A DNA stretch of 56,847 bases, from assembly GCA_025057415.1 (NCBI GenBank), contig JANWXI010000005.1:1-56847 (forward strand), in the 5' to 3' direction. Position numbers and translations under genes: made by a program. Below, one piece after another: positions 40,995-50,650 of this stretch (position 1 is its first letter; each line of letters opens with the position of its first letter). This DNA comes from Chitinophagales bacterium (lineage in GTDB: Bacteria; Bacteroidota; Bacteroidia; Chitinophagales; LD1). A model generated the notes under the pieces. It was not told where the DNA came from. It searched no databases and saw only the letters and a program-made list of their open reading frames with translations.

Positions 40995-41722
40995 GGATTT
41001 AGATTGTAGCGAAAAATCATTTGTAAATCGTCACTCAATACGAGCATTTCTCCCTGGTTTGTAAAGCAAAGCCCTTCCGGGTTTAGTATGCCGCGCAGGG
41101 TGTAGGTGGCTTCTATGCGGTATGTTTCGGGATGCAGGCGATACACTACCCGTTTTTCATCGCTGAGAGCATATATAAAATTATTGTAATATGTAAGCGA
41201 AGAGATATCGCCTTTGTTTTTAAGGTTGACTTCGCGGAGTTGCACAAACTGGCGGTCAAATTCCACCAGTCGGGTCGGGTCTTTTTCAATCGCCATCACG
41301 AAACAGTTTCGGGCAGGGTTCCACGTTATGCTCTCGTAGCCCAGGTTGCGACCACCATGGTAGGGCACCGGGCGGACTTCTTCCTGCTGTAGTGTGCGCA
41401 CGTTAAGAGCAAACACCCTTCGCATGGTTTCGTCACACACATATACTTTGTTGCTATCAGCATAAACGCCTTCAAAATCATACCCAGCGAGATCTGCCTT
41501 ACGCACAAAGCGGAGATTTGTGTCCACTTCGTAGAGTACGCCTTTGTCGCTAACGATGAAGTAAGATTGTGTAGATGGTGAATAGCATATATCGCTTGGC
41601 TCGGGGATGGGGATGTGTTTTTTGTAAGTTACGTGTAGTATATCTGTGCGATGGCTGCAGAGCAAGATTGCGCACACAAGGGATAAATTAACCATAATGC
41701 GAGGAAAGATGTTGGTATTCAT
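40991..41722 (-). CDS. SdiA-regulated (YjiK-like) beta-propeller domain protein
   Basis: PEPSDICYSPSTQSYFIVSDKGVLYEVDTN...GYDFEGVYAD...EGLCFTNQGEMLVLSDD; 4-bp overlap with downstream porin gene. Confidence 0.8.
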   Translation of the reverse strand: MNTNIFPRIMVNLSLVCAILLCSHRTDILHVTYKKHIPIPEPSDICYSPSTQSYFIVSDKGVLYEVDTNLRFVRKADLAGYDFEGVYADSNKVYVCDETMRRVFALNVRTLQQEEVRPVPYHGGRNLGYESITWNPARNCFVMAIEKDPTRLVEFDRQFVQLREVNLKNKGDISSLTYYNNFIYALSDEKRVVYRLHPETYRIEATYTLRGILNPEGLCFTNQGEMLVLSDDLQMIFRYNLNP

Positions 41723-41727
41723 GTGTA

Positions 41728-42282
41728 TTATTGATTAGTAGCGCCCGGGGTGGGAGATGAGATGATTTGCCAGTTAGAAGAACCATCGGGAACGCGCCCG
41801 TAACTTTCTCCTTCGGGGATAGGGCCGAAACGCACTGAGTCGATGAAGATGAATTGACCGGCGCTGTCTTTGGTACACAGGGCCACTTCTTCGCCTGAAG
41901 AACTGAAGTTAAACGATACGTACATCACACCATTTACAATGGCGCCCGCCTGGCCACCGCAGAGGATTTGCGTGTAACTTTTGGGCGGAAAGGTAAACGC
42001 CGGAAGTGTGTTTTTACTGAGATTGCCGAAATCGTCAGTGGCAAATAACTCACCACTGTCAATTGTAACCGCAAAACTATTTGGGTTGTAAATTTCAAAC
42101 CAATCGGGGTCACTGCCTGCACCTTTACTCAGCAACTCATTGATAAAAAGGATGCCGTTTTTAACCTGTCCGGTGTCGGTATTTGTGTTAGAATGATTGT
42201 TCTTTTTATCTAAACTGTCAACCCGGTCCTTGGTGCAGGCGTACAGCAAGCAGAGAATTGATATAACGACAAAAAAACGCAT
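41728..42282 (-). CDS. Lamin-tail domain lipoprotein
   Basis: MRFFVVISILCLLYAC lipobox; ILFINELLSKGAGSDPDWFEIYNPNSFAVTIDSGELFATDD matches lamin tail domain; proposed start 42282 avoids overlap with upstream gene. Confidence 0.82.
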   Translation of the reverse strand: MRFFVVISILCLLYACTKDRVDSLDKKNNHSNTNTDTGQVKNGILFINELLSKGAGSDPDWFEIYNPNSFAVTIDSGELFATDDFGNLSKNTLPAFTFPPKSYTQILCGGQAGAIVNGVMYVSFNFSSSGEEVALCTKDSAGQFIFIDSVRFGPIPEGESYGRVPDGSSNWQIISSPTPGATNQ

Positions 42283-42293
42283 GTTAAATATAT

Positions 42294-44984
42294 TTAATGA
42301 GTGATAATTATTTTTCTGCTCCAGCACCGGTTGTCATTCAGTATGGTAAGTATGTACAGCCCTGATGTTATTTGCCCGGTTTCTATCTGATGCAGATGTA
42401 CATCGGGGTTCAGCGTTTTGTGTGCGAGAATTTGTCCGTTAACGCTTGTAAGACAGGCGATGGTGTTGGGGAAGGGAACAGGTGTTGCGATTGTAATTTG
42501 ATGGTTGTGAACATAAGCGACTATATTTTGCATATCGCCTGTTTCTGAAATGCTTACGGTTTCATCTACCTGAAAGCAAAGAGATTTTGTGCAGTTAGCC
42601 GCATCGGTAATGGTAACACAATAATTGCCCTCAGCCAGGTTGGTGATAGTAGAGGTGTTTGCACCGTTATCCCATAAATATGTGTAGCCCGGAGTGCCGC
42701 CGGTAACGGTGAGCGCTATGATGCCGTTTCCTGTGCCCGGACTGGTGGGCGTTATGTTGGCGCTGATACTGATTGAGTCGGGTGATGTTAGGGTAACGCT
42801 TCCGGTAAACGTACAAGCGTTGTTATCGGTAATCGTGAAGGAGTAGTTGCCGGCGCTTAAATTTTCGTTGTCGGCACTGTTGTTGCCGTTGTTCCAAGCG
42901 TATGTGTAAGGGGCAACGCCACCGTTAACCGTAAGGGTGATTTCTCCGTTATCTGAGCCGAAACATGTGGGGTTGTTTTTACCGATGTTGACTGTAATAG
43001 GCGCAGGTTGCGTGATATCAAAAGAACCGCTGATGACACATCCTACGGCATCCGTCAAGGTTACGGAATATGTACCGGGGGATAAATTCGCGATGGAAGC
43101 TCCCAAAGCGCCATTGCTCCAATTGAAATTATATGGAGCAGTGCCGCCCGTAGGGGTAAGGGTGATAGACCCATTGGCTGTATTGTGGCAGGAAATATTG
43201 TTGACAGTTGCAGTATAATTCAGATTACCTGCCTGCGAAATGTTGAATGTGGCGGTTTGTGTGCAGTTGTTTTGGTCCGTAACAGTAAGGGTGTAGGTAC
43301 CTAAACCGAGATTACTGATGTTTTGAGTAAACGCTCCGTTGCTCCAGGCAAAATTGTAAGGAGCTGTGCCGCCGGTTACATAGATATTGATTGCACCTGT
43401 ATTACCTCCGCCCTGACAAGGAAGGTTTGTCACGTTTGAAGTGATGGAGATGGGAGATGGCTGCGTGATGCTGTACGTTTGTTTTACGGTACATCCGTTC
43501 GCATCGGTGGCAGTTACGCTGTAGCTCCCGGCTGTAAGGTTTGTGCGTGAACTTCCGGCAATACCACCGCCCCAGTTATAAGTGATGGCGCCTGTGCCTC
43601 CGCTTGCGCTGAGGGAGATAGCACCGTTATTTCCGCCGTGGCAAGTTACATTAGTAATAGAAGGCGTGATGTTGATGGGCGCGGGTTGATTGATTTGTGC
43701 AACACCGCTTGCGGTGCAACCGGAAGCATCTGTAACTGTTACATTGTACGAGCCGGAACTCAGGTTAGTGCGCGTAGCAGAGGTGATACCTCCGCCCCAG
43801 TTGTACGTGTAGGGTCCTGTGCCTCCGGAGGGCACCACCGTGGCTACCCCATTGGATTGACCGGTACAGGACACATTGGTAATATTAAATGAAAGCTGAA
43901 GGGCAGCGGGCGCGGTAGTGCCTGGTGTGAATGAAACGCCACGGAAGCGCGTATTGGCACCTGCTACAGCCACGTTTGTCAGATTTCCCGTAATATTTTG
44001 ATTGTAACCCGATACATCCTGCAGGCGAAAGATAGCACTATCGGTTGTAACGTACAGGGTTGCCCCACTGCAGCCGGCAAATCCGGTAATGCCTCTTACA
44101 CCGCGGTTGTTGGTAATGTTTCCGTTAGAAACCCAGGCGCCATTGACAAGGGAAAATTTGTAAATGCCTCCGTCAGGCGCAACCGTGCGGTCATCGCATA
44201 AATACAGCACATCAGAGCCGGGGATGGCCGGGTTCATATCCAGAAACAAGAATGCATAAGATGATTGTGTGGAGCTATTGGGTAAGCCGTTTAATACACT
44301 GGTGGTATTGCCTGTATTGGTAGGTGTACCGCTGCCAACAGATGCTACCGTGTAATATCCTCCGGACGATGATGTGATGTAAAGTTGATTATCAAAAATG
44401 TTTACGCAGCGGGTGTTGGTAGGAGCACTGCTCACCTGCACAGGGTTGGACGATACAGAGCCAAAGGGTATATACCACGTACCGCCGCTGTTGTTTGAGC
44501 CGGCTCCACTCGTCCAAATTCCGGTGCCATCCACGCTGGCAGCTCCTCGTATATTATTTTTTTTGTATGCAACATTGGGGGCAATACCTGTAGTGGTATT
44601 GGGAATACCGTTTACACCTACTACGGCTATTACCTTAATAAGGGTTGTATCGGATGAAACACTTGAAGTACCCGGTGCAGTGCCATAACCTGCCAGCAAC
44701 AACAATTGTCCGTTAGCTGAACGTGTAAGGGCACCCTCAGAGGTAGCAGTACCGCTCATCGTAAGAGGAAGTTGATTACCTACGGCACTGACAGGTAAGG
44801 CAATGCTTTGCACGAGAGTACCTGCTGGAGTGTATTCATCTAAAAACACGGGTTGTGCAGCATTGGTGAGCGCTGCGCTTCCATCACCTACCCGAACAAC
44901 AACAATGTTGCCGGGAGTGAAATTTGCTGAAAATGCAATTGTGTGAATAAATAGAAGGTACAAAGAAATTTTCAGGAATCGCAT
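42294..44984 (-). CDS. SprB-repeat secreted adhesin-like protein with T9SS-type C-terminus
   Basis: Six tandem SprB-type repeats (e.g. NVSCTGQSNGVATVVPSGGTGPYTYNWGGGI...SYNVTVTDASGC), sorting-like C-terminus ending GLYILTILNDNRCWSRKIIITH. Confidence 0.9.
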   Translation of the reverse strand: MRFLKISLYLLFIHTIAFSANFTPGNIVVVRVGDGSAALTNAAQPVFLDEYTPAGTLVQSIALPVSAVGNQLPLTMSGTATSEGALTRSANGQLLLLAGYGTAPGTSSVSSDTTLIKVIAVVGVNGIPNTTTGIAPNVAYKKNNIRGAASVDGTGIWTSGAGSNNSGGTWYIPFGSVSSNPVQVSSAPTNTRCVNIFDNQLYITSSSGGYYTVASVGSGTPTNTGNTTSVLNGLPNSSTQSSYAFLFLDMNPAIPGSDVLYLCDDRTVAPDGGIYKFSLVNGAWVSNGNITNNRGVRGITGFAGCSGATLYVTTDSAIFRLQDVSGYNQNITGNLTNVAVAGANTRFRGVSFTPGTTAPAALQLSFNITNVSCTGQSNGVATVVPSGGTGPYTYNWGGGITSATRTNLSSGSYNVTVTDASGCTASGVAQINQPAPINITPSITNVTCHGGNNGAISLSASGGTGAITYNWGGGIAGSSRTNLTAGSYSVTATDANGCTVKQTYSITQPSPISITSNVTNLPCQGGGNTGAINIYVTGGTAPYNFAWSNGAFTQNISNLGLGTYTLTVTDQNNCTQTATFNISQAGNLNYTATVNNISCHNTANGSITLTPTGGTAPYNFNWSNGALGASIANLSPGTYSVTLTDAVGCVISGSFDITQPAPITVNIGKNNPTCFGSDNGEITLTVNGGVAPYTYAWNNGNNSADNENLSAGNYSFTITDNNACTFTGSVTLTSPDSISISANITPTSPGTGNGIIALTVTGGTPGYTYLWDNGANTSTITNLAEGNYCVTITDAANCTKSLCFQVDETVSISETGDMQNIVAYVHNHQITIATPVPFPNTIACLTSVNGQILAHKTLNPDVHLHQIETGQITSGLYILTILNDNRCWSRKIIITH

Positions 44985-45373
44985 TGCTTAAATTTTAATG
45001 CGCGATGCTATGACCTTACTGTCACCAAAAAGAAAAATGAAATTAAACTTTGTGTTAACAGAGGGTTTTTGAAAATACCGGTGCGGCCGCATGAACACCG
45101 CACCGGCCTCAATTCCCCTAAATGACGATTAAAAAGAACGATAATTTATTAAATGTGTAGTTGAAGTACATGTATTGTTTTTATATCAATTTGGCTATGA
45201 TGAACATGTGCAAATCTTAATATCTTACTTTACGTGAGCTATAACCCAACTTTAAATTTCATGCAAGGAATCGCGCAATTCACATTCTGTTGCCATAGAA
45301 AATGAATAATGATTTAATAACAGTTATATAATAACGCATGCCCACTTTCGCGGCTGAAAAAAATACAACTACA

Positions 45374-48300
45374 ATGAACCGTACATTATTCTTGCTGCTT
45401 TTGTTACACTCATCTGTATATGCACAAACCAATTATTTCTGGAACGGAGGCAATCCATCAGCCAACCCTGCAAACGGAGGCAGCGGACTTTGGACTGCCA
45501 CCAACGCATGGCGACAACCCACCAGCAATGGTTCACAAGCAACCTGGTCAAATGGAAACAATGCCATACTGGAAGGTGTGGCAGGTGTAGTGAGTATCAA
45601 TACTGGTTCTACTGTTACCTGCTCCGCTATAACCGTTAAAACAACCAATTATACGATTACCTCTAACGGTAATACAGCAACAACGCTCAATGGCAACGTT
45701 ACGCTAGACCCGAACGTAGAATTACGACTTAACGATGCAACTACCACAGACAATCGCACACTTTATATAAACTCTGTGAACGGAGGAGCAAACTCCTCAT
45801 TGCGCATACAAGGTTCACAAACGGGCAGTAACGCCTCGCGGGTTGATTTGAATGCTCCGGGTGCATCTATAAACGTACCTGTGATTTTGAACGGTAACTT
45901 TACGAGTGGTACTCCTTTGATAGGTATTGTTGGCCGTCAGCCAAGTACTGCCGTGAATGCTACCATCACAAACAATTCCGGAATTCGCACGATGCTCGGT
46001 TCAACCAGTGGTAACAGTTTAGCTATCAACGGAGCTGTGCAGGGCACAGCGGGCGTTCAATTTTCAGCCGGCTCCAGCGGAGGCGCCGGTACAGTAATTC
46101 TCAACGCACCATCTACATACGGTGGCAACACACTGTTCAATATGTCCACTAATGGAACTGTACGGTTGGGAGTAAACAACGCATTACCAACCGGTACAGC
46201 AGTTACCTTCGGAGCCACTTCCGGAAATGGTGGCATTTTGGACCTGAACGCATTTAACCAAACCATCGCCTCGCTGAGCAGCAATGCCGGCGCAGTAGGC
46301 AGAGTGATAAACAATGCTACGGGTACAAGTACACTAACTATCAACGGCAGTGCAAACACTACTTTTTCCTTACCGATAGAGGATGGTACCGGAAGTGGTC
46401 GCATACTCAAATTAGTTAAGTCAGGCACCGGTGAGCTTACGCTTGCCGGAACGAACACCTTCACAGGTGGATTGGAGATTAACAACGGCAAAATCATACT
46501 CGGAAACGCAAACATCATTGCCAACACCTGTTCTCTCCGTTTAAACGGCGGTACATTCCGTACGGGAGCAACCACAGGTTTTAACGAAACAATGGATATG
46601 TTGCACCTAACCGATAACTCCACCATTGAGCTGGGTACAGGCAATCACACTCTTACGTTTGCCAACAGTAGCTCTGCCACCTGGACATCCGGTAAAACCC
46701 TCACTATCAAGAATTGGGCGGGGGCTCCCCTTACCTCTGGCTTACAAGGCAAAATAGTGGTAGGCCCAAGCGGACTTACGGCTGCTCAGTTAGCGCAAAT
46801 AACATTTGATGGATTTGGCCCGGGTGCAGCCATAATAGCCGGAGGTGAAGTGGTTCCAGTTGCTGCTACGCTCATCATTGACCCGACAAACATTGCGCCG
46901 GGTAACTTTGGAAGTATCAATGCAGGTTTATGCTCTACTGAAAAATCGTTTGATGTTTCCGGTAGCGGTTTGCCATCCGATGTTGTTATTACTCCACCTG
47001 CCGGATTTCAGATTTCTACTACTTCTGGTTCCGGCTTTACCACATCTCCCATAACACTGACAGTAACCGGTGGCATCTTACCCCTTACAACTATCTACGT
47101 AAAATTCTGCCCCACCGCTGCTATTTCTTACTCCGGTAACATTACCGTTACCAGCGGTGTTACACAAAATGTATCTGTGAGTGGTACAGGAGTGATTTCT
47201 ACGTACTACAGCCAGGGCAGCGGCACTGCCGAAACGGATGCGATTTGGTCTTACCTGCCCTCCGGCACACCTCAAACTATTGCTTCGCTGGGCGGTTTCA
47301 GTAATTTGCGAAATGTGCATATACAAACCGGACATCACGTAGTGATTAAAAACTCACTCGCTCTCACCGCCAAAGATTTGGTCATAGAAGCCGCTGCATC
47401 GCTTAAGGGCGCCCCCAATACGCCTGGAGCTTCCATCGCAACACCTTATTATATTAATGTACATGGCAACATCCAGGTGGACGGTGAACTCGGAAACGCC
47501 GGTGGCAACGACAGTTTGGGCTTGAATTATGAGGGACCTTCCGGAAATATCACCGGAACGGGTACCGTCAATTTAGCCCGCATCCGCAAGTCCTCTAATG
47601 TTCCTACCGCTGTGTCAACCTTATCAACCAATATAAATATAAACCTGTATTGGTCCGGCACCGCTCTATACAATAATCAGTCCGGTTCCACATTTAATTT
47701 TACGCAAAACGCCGGCACAATAAATTTTGTAAACAGTGGTGATTTTACCGTAGATGGCACAAATGGTCTAGGCAGCGGAAACCGTAACGGCACATTCACT
47801 TTCAATGGAACAGTGGTTGGTGCTGACACGATTTATGCTTATACCGACAATACATCAGGCACCACGGGCATTACAATCGGTCCTAACGGTGTTGTAAACG
47901 TAAAGCGGGTGATACATGGTCGCGTAGGTGTTACGGGCACATTTAATTTCAACGTGAGTGCCGGAGGCATATTGAATATATTTGACTTTATTGAGTTGCA
48001 AACCGGTACTTTCTCACCTGCAGGGAATGTAATACTCAAATCTACGGCTCAGAACCACTGTGCTTACATCAACAACTTCAGCACGGGTTTCACAGGTGTC
48101 TATAACGGTAATGTAAGGGCAGAGCGATATGTACCTGTAGCCGGAAGCAATCAACACTACACTTCTGTACCTGTAAGTGGTGTTACCTTTGCTGATTTGG
48201 CAGCTTCAGGACCCGATGAGCAGTTCATCATACCCACCTTAGATTGTGATGAAACGAAAAGCCATGTCAGTTCACCGTATGGAACTCATTTTGAGTATGT

Positions 48301-49948
48301 GGACGGGCATCAACCTCCAGGGCAATGCATGATAGGCAACTGGAAGATACAGAGCGCCGGACCATTGGTAACCGGAAGGGGATACTCCATGTATCTGACA
48401 GGTAATGCCTCATTCAGTGTCACCGGACAACCTTTCACAGGCAACACAACCGTACCTACTTTCAACAGTGGTTATCCAACGGTCAATACAAAACAAGGTA
48501 CACCTATCCAGAGCGGTTGGAACTTAGTTGGTAATCCATATCCTTCTGCCATAGACCTGGTGATTGACAGAACGGCTTCCGGATTCAGCAATGAAGTTCA
48601 GGTGTGGCAAACGAGCGGTCCTTACAGCGGAAGCTGGCAATCTTACGTAATTAATGGCACACCGGGAACTGTGGTCATACCTCCGTTTCAGGCATTTTTT
48701 GTTCGACAAACGGTATCAGGCGCAGGTAACTATCCTTTCTATCAGTCAGAGCGAAGCAAAAACGCTAACGTAAATTTCTACGCGCTAAACCAACCCAACA
48801 CTTTGACGCTCGAACTGGAGACACAGAGCGGATTGAAAGACCTTACACGCCTTGTATTCACAGCAGATGCCACTGCGGGATATGACCCGAGGTACGATGC
48901 CACAAAAATGGCAGGAGCACCAGGCCGTCCAACTTTGTTCAGCTACTCTGCTGTTGACCATTGGCTTTCTATCAACACATTGCCTGAGTTAAGTCAGCAG
49001 GTTAGCGTGCCCATTGGACTCCGACCCGAGCAAAACACCACTATGACACTTTCGGTTGCCGGATTGAGCAGTTTTGATCCTACGGTGTATGTTTACTTGG
49101 AGGACAAACTAACGGGCGTTTACCACAATCTGCGCAACGGACCTTACCAATTCACCACATCTGTAACTGATAACTATTACCGGTTTGTGTTGCACCTCAC
49201 GCCGCCGGTACAAATTAACATTACGAATGCCGGTTGTCAGGAAAACAGCGGGAAAATCTCAATTACACAAAACGGTCCGGCGGTGTGGAGTTACACCCTC
49301 ACACAAAACGATGTATCAATCTCGTCCGGAACACTCAGTGAAACAAACAGCATTAACCTCAATGAGGTTGCTGCAGGTATTTACACGCTCACCCTAACCG
49401 ATGCTTTAGGATACAGCGTGGTGAAAAACATTGTTGTAAACGGACCCGAGCTACCAAATGCATCCTTTAAAACCTCTGCAACAAATGCCGAAACCGGCCA
49501 GTGGATTGAATTTACACCCGATATTATTTCAGTTAATCACAACTACATCTGGAATTTTGGTGATGGAACGTATGCCACTACTCCTGCAGCCGTTCACGCT
49601 TATGCATCACCGGGTATCTATCAGGCCTCTCTGAAAGTAAACACACCGGAAGGTTGTGAGCAAATTGCCTCTCAGATTATAAACGTCACCGAAAGTATAG
49701 CAACCCACCTGAACACAACCCAGCAAGATGATATTGCAGTTTGGATGCAAGACAAATCTTTACACATAAAACTATTGGCGGAGAACAACGCTAAGGTTAC
49801 GCTGCTCAACGCTTTGGGTCAGGTGTTGTTGCACACGGAAATCACAGGCAACGAAACCCGCTACGATCTCCGCAACTACGCAGGTGTTGTTTATGTGCGT
49901 ATAAATCATGCAACCGGCGCATTTACACGCACCGTTATTATACAGTAA
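45374..49948 (+). CDS. Large secreted surface protein with autotransporter-type beta-helix repeats, PKD domain and T9SS C-terminal signal
   Basis: Signal peptide MNRTLFLLLLLHSSVYA; PATR-like SGTGELTLAGTNTFTGGLEINNGKIILG; PKD YIWNFGDGTYATTPAAVHAYASPGIYQASLKV; C-terminal AKVTLLNALGQVLL...YVRINHATGAFTRTVIIQ. Confidence 0.9.
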   Translation: MNRTLFLLLLLHSSVYAQTNYFWNGGNPSANPANGGSGLWTATNAWRQPTSNGSQATWSNGNNAILEGVAGVVSINTGSTVTCSAITVKTTNYTITSNGNTATTLNGNVTLDPNVELRLNDATTTDNRTLYINSVNGGANSSLRIQGSQTGSNASRVDLNAPGASINVPVILNGNFTSGTPLIGIVGRQPSTAVNATITNNSGIRTMLGSTSGNSLAINGAVQGTAGVQFSAGSSGGAGTVILNAPSTYGGNTLFNMSTNGTVRLGVNNALPTGTAVTFGATSGNGGILDLNAFNQTIASLSSNAGAVGRVINNATGTSTLTINGSANTTFSLPIEDGTGSGRILKLVKSGTGELTLAGTNTFTGGLEINNGKIILGNANIIANTCSLRLNGGTFRTGATTGFNETMDMLHLTDNSTIELGTGNHTLTFANSSSATWTSGKTLTIKNWAGAPLTSGLQGKIVVGPSGLTAAQLAQITFDGFGPGAAIIAGGEVVPVAATLIIDPTNIAPGNFGSINAGLCSTEKSFDVSGSGLPSDVVITPPAGFQISTTSGSGFTTSPITLTVTGGILPLTTIYVKFCPTAAISYSGNITVTSGVTQNVSVSGTGVISTYYSQGSGTAETDAIWSYLPSGTPQTIASLGGFSNLRNVHIQTGHHVVIKNSLALTAKDLVIEAAASLKGAPNTPGASIATPYYINVHGNIQVDGELGNAGGNDSLGLNYEGPSGNITGTGTVNLARIRKSSNVPTAVSTLSTNININLYWSGTALYNNQSGSTFNFTQNAGTINFVNSGDFTVDGTNGLGSGNRNGTFTFNGTVVGADTIYAYTDNTSGTTGITIGPNGVVNVKRVIHGRVGVTGTFNFNVSAGGILNIFDFIELQTGTFSPAGNVILKSTAQNHCAYINNFSTGFTGVYNGNVRAERYVPVAGSNQHYTSVPVSGVTFADLAASGPDEQFIIPTLDCDETKSHVSSPYGTHFEYVDGHQPPGQCMIGNWKIQSAGPLVTGRGYSMYLTGNASFSVTGQPFTGNTTVPTFNSGYPTVNTKQGTPIQSGWNLVGNPYPSAIDLVIDRTASGFSNEVQVWQTSGPYSGSWQSYVINGTPGTVVIPPFQAFFVRQTVSGAGNYPFYQSERSKNANVNFYALNQPNTLTLELETQSGLKDLTRLVFTADATAGYDPRYDATKMAGAPGRPTLFSYSAVDHWLSINTLPELSQQVSVPIGLRPEQNTTMTLSVAGLSSFDPTVYVYLEDKLTGVYHNLRNGPYQFTTSVTDNYYRFVLHLTPPVQINITNAGCQENSGKISITQNGPAVWSYTLTQNDVSISSGTLSETNSINLNEVAAGIYTLTLTDALGYSVVKNIVVNGPELPNASFKTSATNAETGQWIEFTPDIISVNHNYIWNFGDGTYATTPAAVHAYASPGIYQASLKVNTPEGCEQIASQIINVTESIATHLNTTQQDDIAVWMQDKSLHIKLLAENNAKVTLLNALGQVLLHTEITGNETRYDLRNYAGVVYVRINHATGAFTRTVIIQ

Positions 49949-49963
49949 CGAAACCTACAATAT

Positions 49964-50071
49964 ATGGACATACTAATCTTGCTGGGATTGATCGTAGTTC
50001 TCTTATTTGTGCAGGGTTCGCTTAGTAAAGATCCCGATAAATTCGGCCCTTACCGCAAGTGGACCCGCTAA
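49964..50071 (+). CDS. Putative 35-aa single-TM microprotein
   Basis: ATG...TAA reading MDILILLGLIVVLLFVQGSLSKDPDKFGPYRKWTR, 15 nt after the large T9SS gene; below the ORF-track size cutoff. Confidence 0.5.
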   Translation: MDILILLGLIVVLLFVQGSLSKDPDKFGPYRKWTR

Positions 50072-50143
50072 TTTACTTCAAGGGTGTTGCCGAGAGCAAT
50101 CTTTGTACGAATTACTCGGATTGATAAACTAAAAAAATGTGCT

Positions 50144-50365
50144 ATGTTGACAATACCTACATCGCAGATTCAACGCTACATCTACACCATCAAAGAAAAT
50201 TTGTATGAAATGTTGCCTGATAACGCAAAAGCCCGACTCATGGAAATGGGCGGGCTTATGCGCGAAGACGAGTTAGACGCCTTTGAGAGAACTACCAGCA
50301 AAGAGTTTCTTACCATTTTACGAAATATTGAATCAAATAACAACGCGCAGCAATTTCTGTTGTAG
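50144..50365 (+). CDS. Small hypothetical protein (73 aa)
   Basis: MLTIPTSQIQRYIYTIKENLYEMLPDNAKARLMEMGGLMREDELDAFERTTSKEFLTILRNIESNNNAQQFLL; soluble, helical; start 50144 preferred to 50084. Confidence 0.55.
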   Translation: MLTIPTSQIQRYIYTIKENLYEMLPDNAKARLMEMGGLMREDELDAFERTTSKEFLTILRNIESNNNAQQFLL

Positions 50366-50650
50366 GATAATCAGGTCAATAAAACTCAAATCTATTTCGG
50401 GTTTTTATTGGCTTTTGCACGATGCTCTACGATACCGGTATTCGGTTGTTAACGCAGGTAAACCGGTTTTACGCTACCTTTTAGTATTCATCAGCCAAGC
50501 CCGGTTTTTCAAAGTTAGGATTTACTAACAAACAGCATTAGCTGAATGCTTAGGGTAAAACAACAGAGTGTTTCACTACTTGCTTGGAAATAGTATAACG
50601 TACTTCATAGAAAAAGTTATAAGGCGTGAATCGCTGTTAGTATAGTGACA

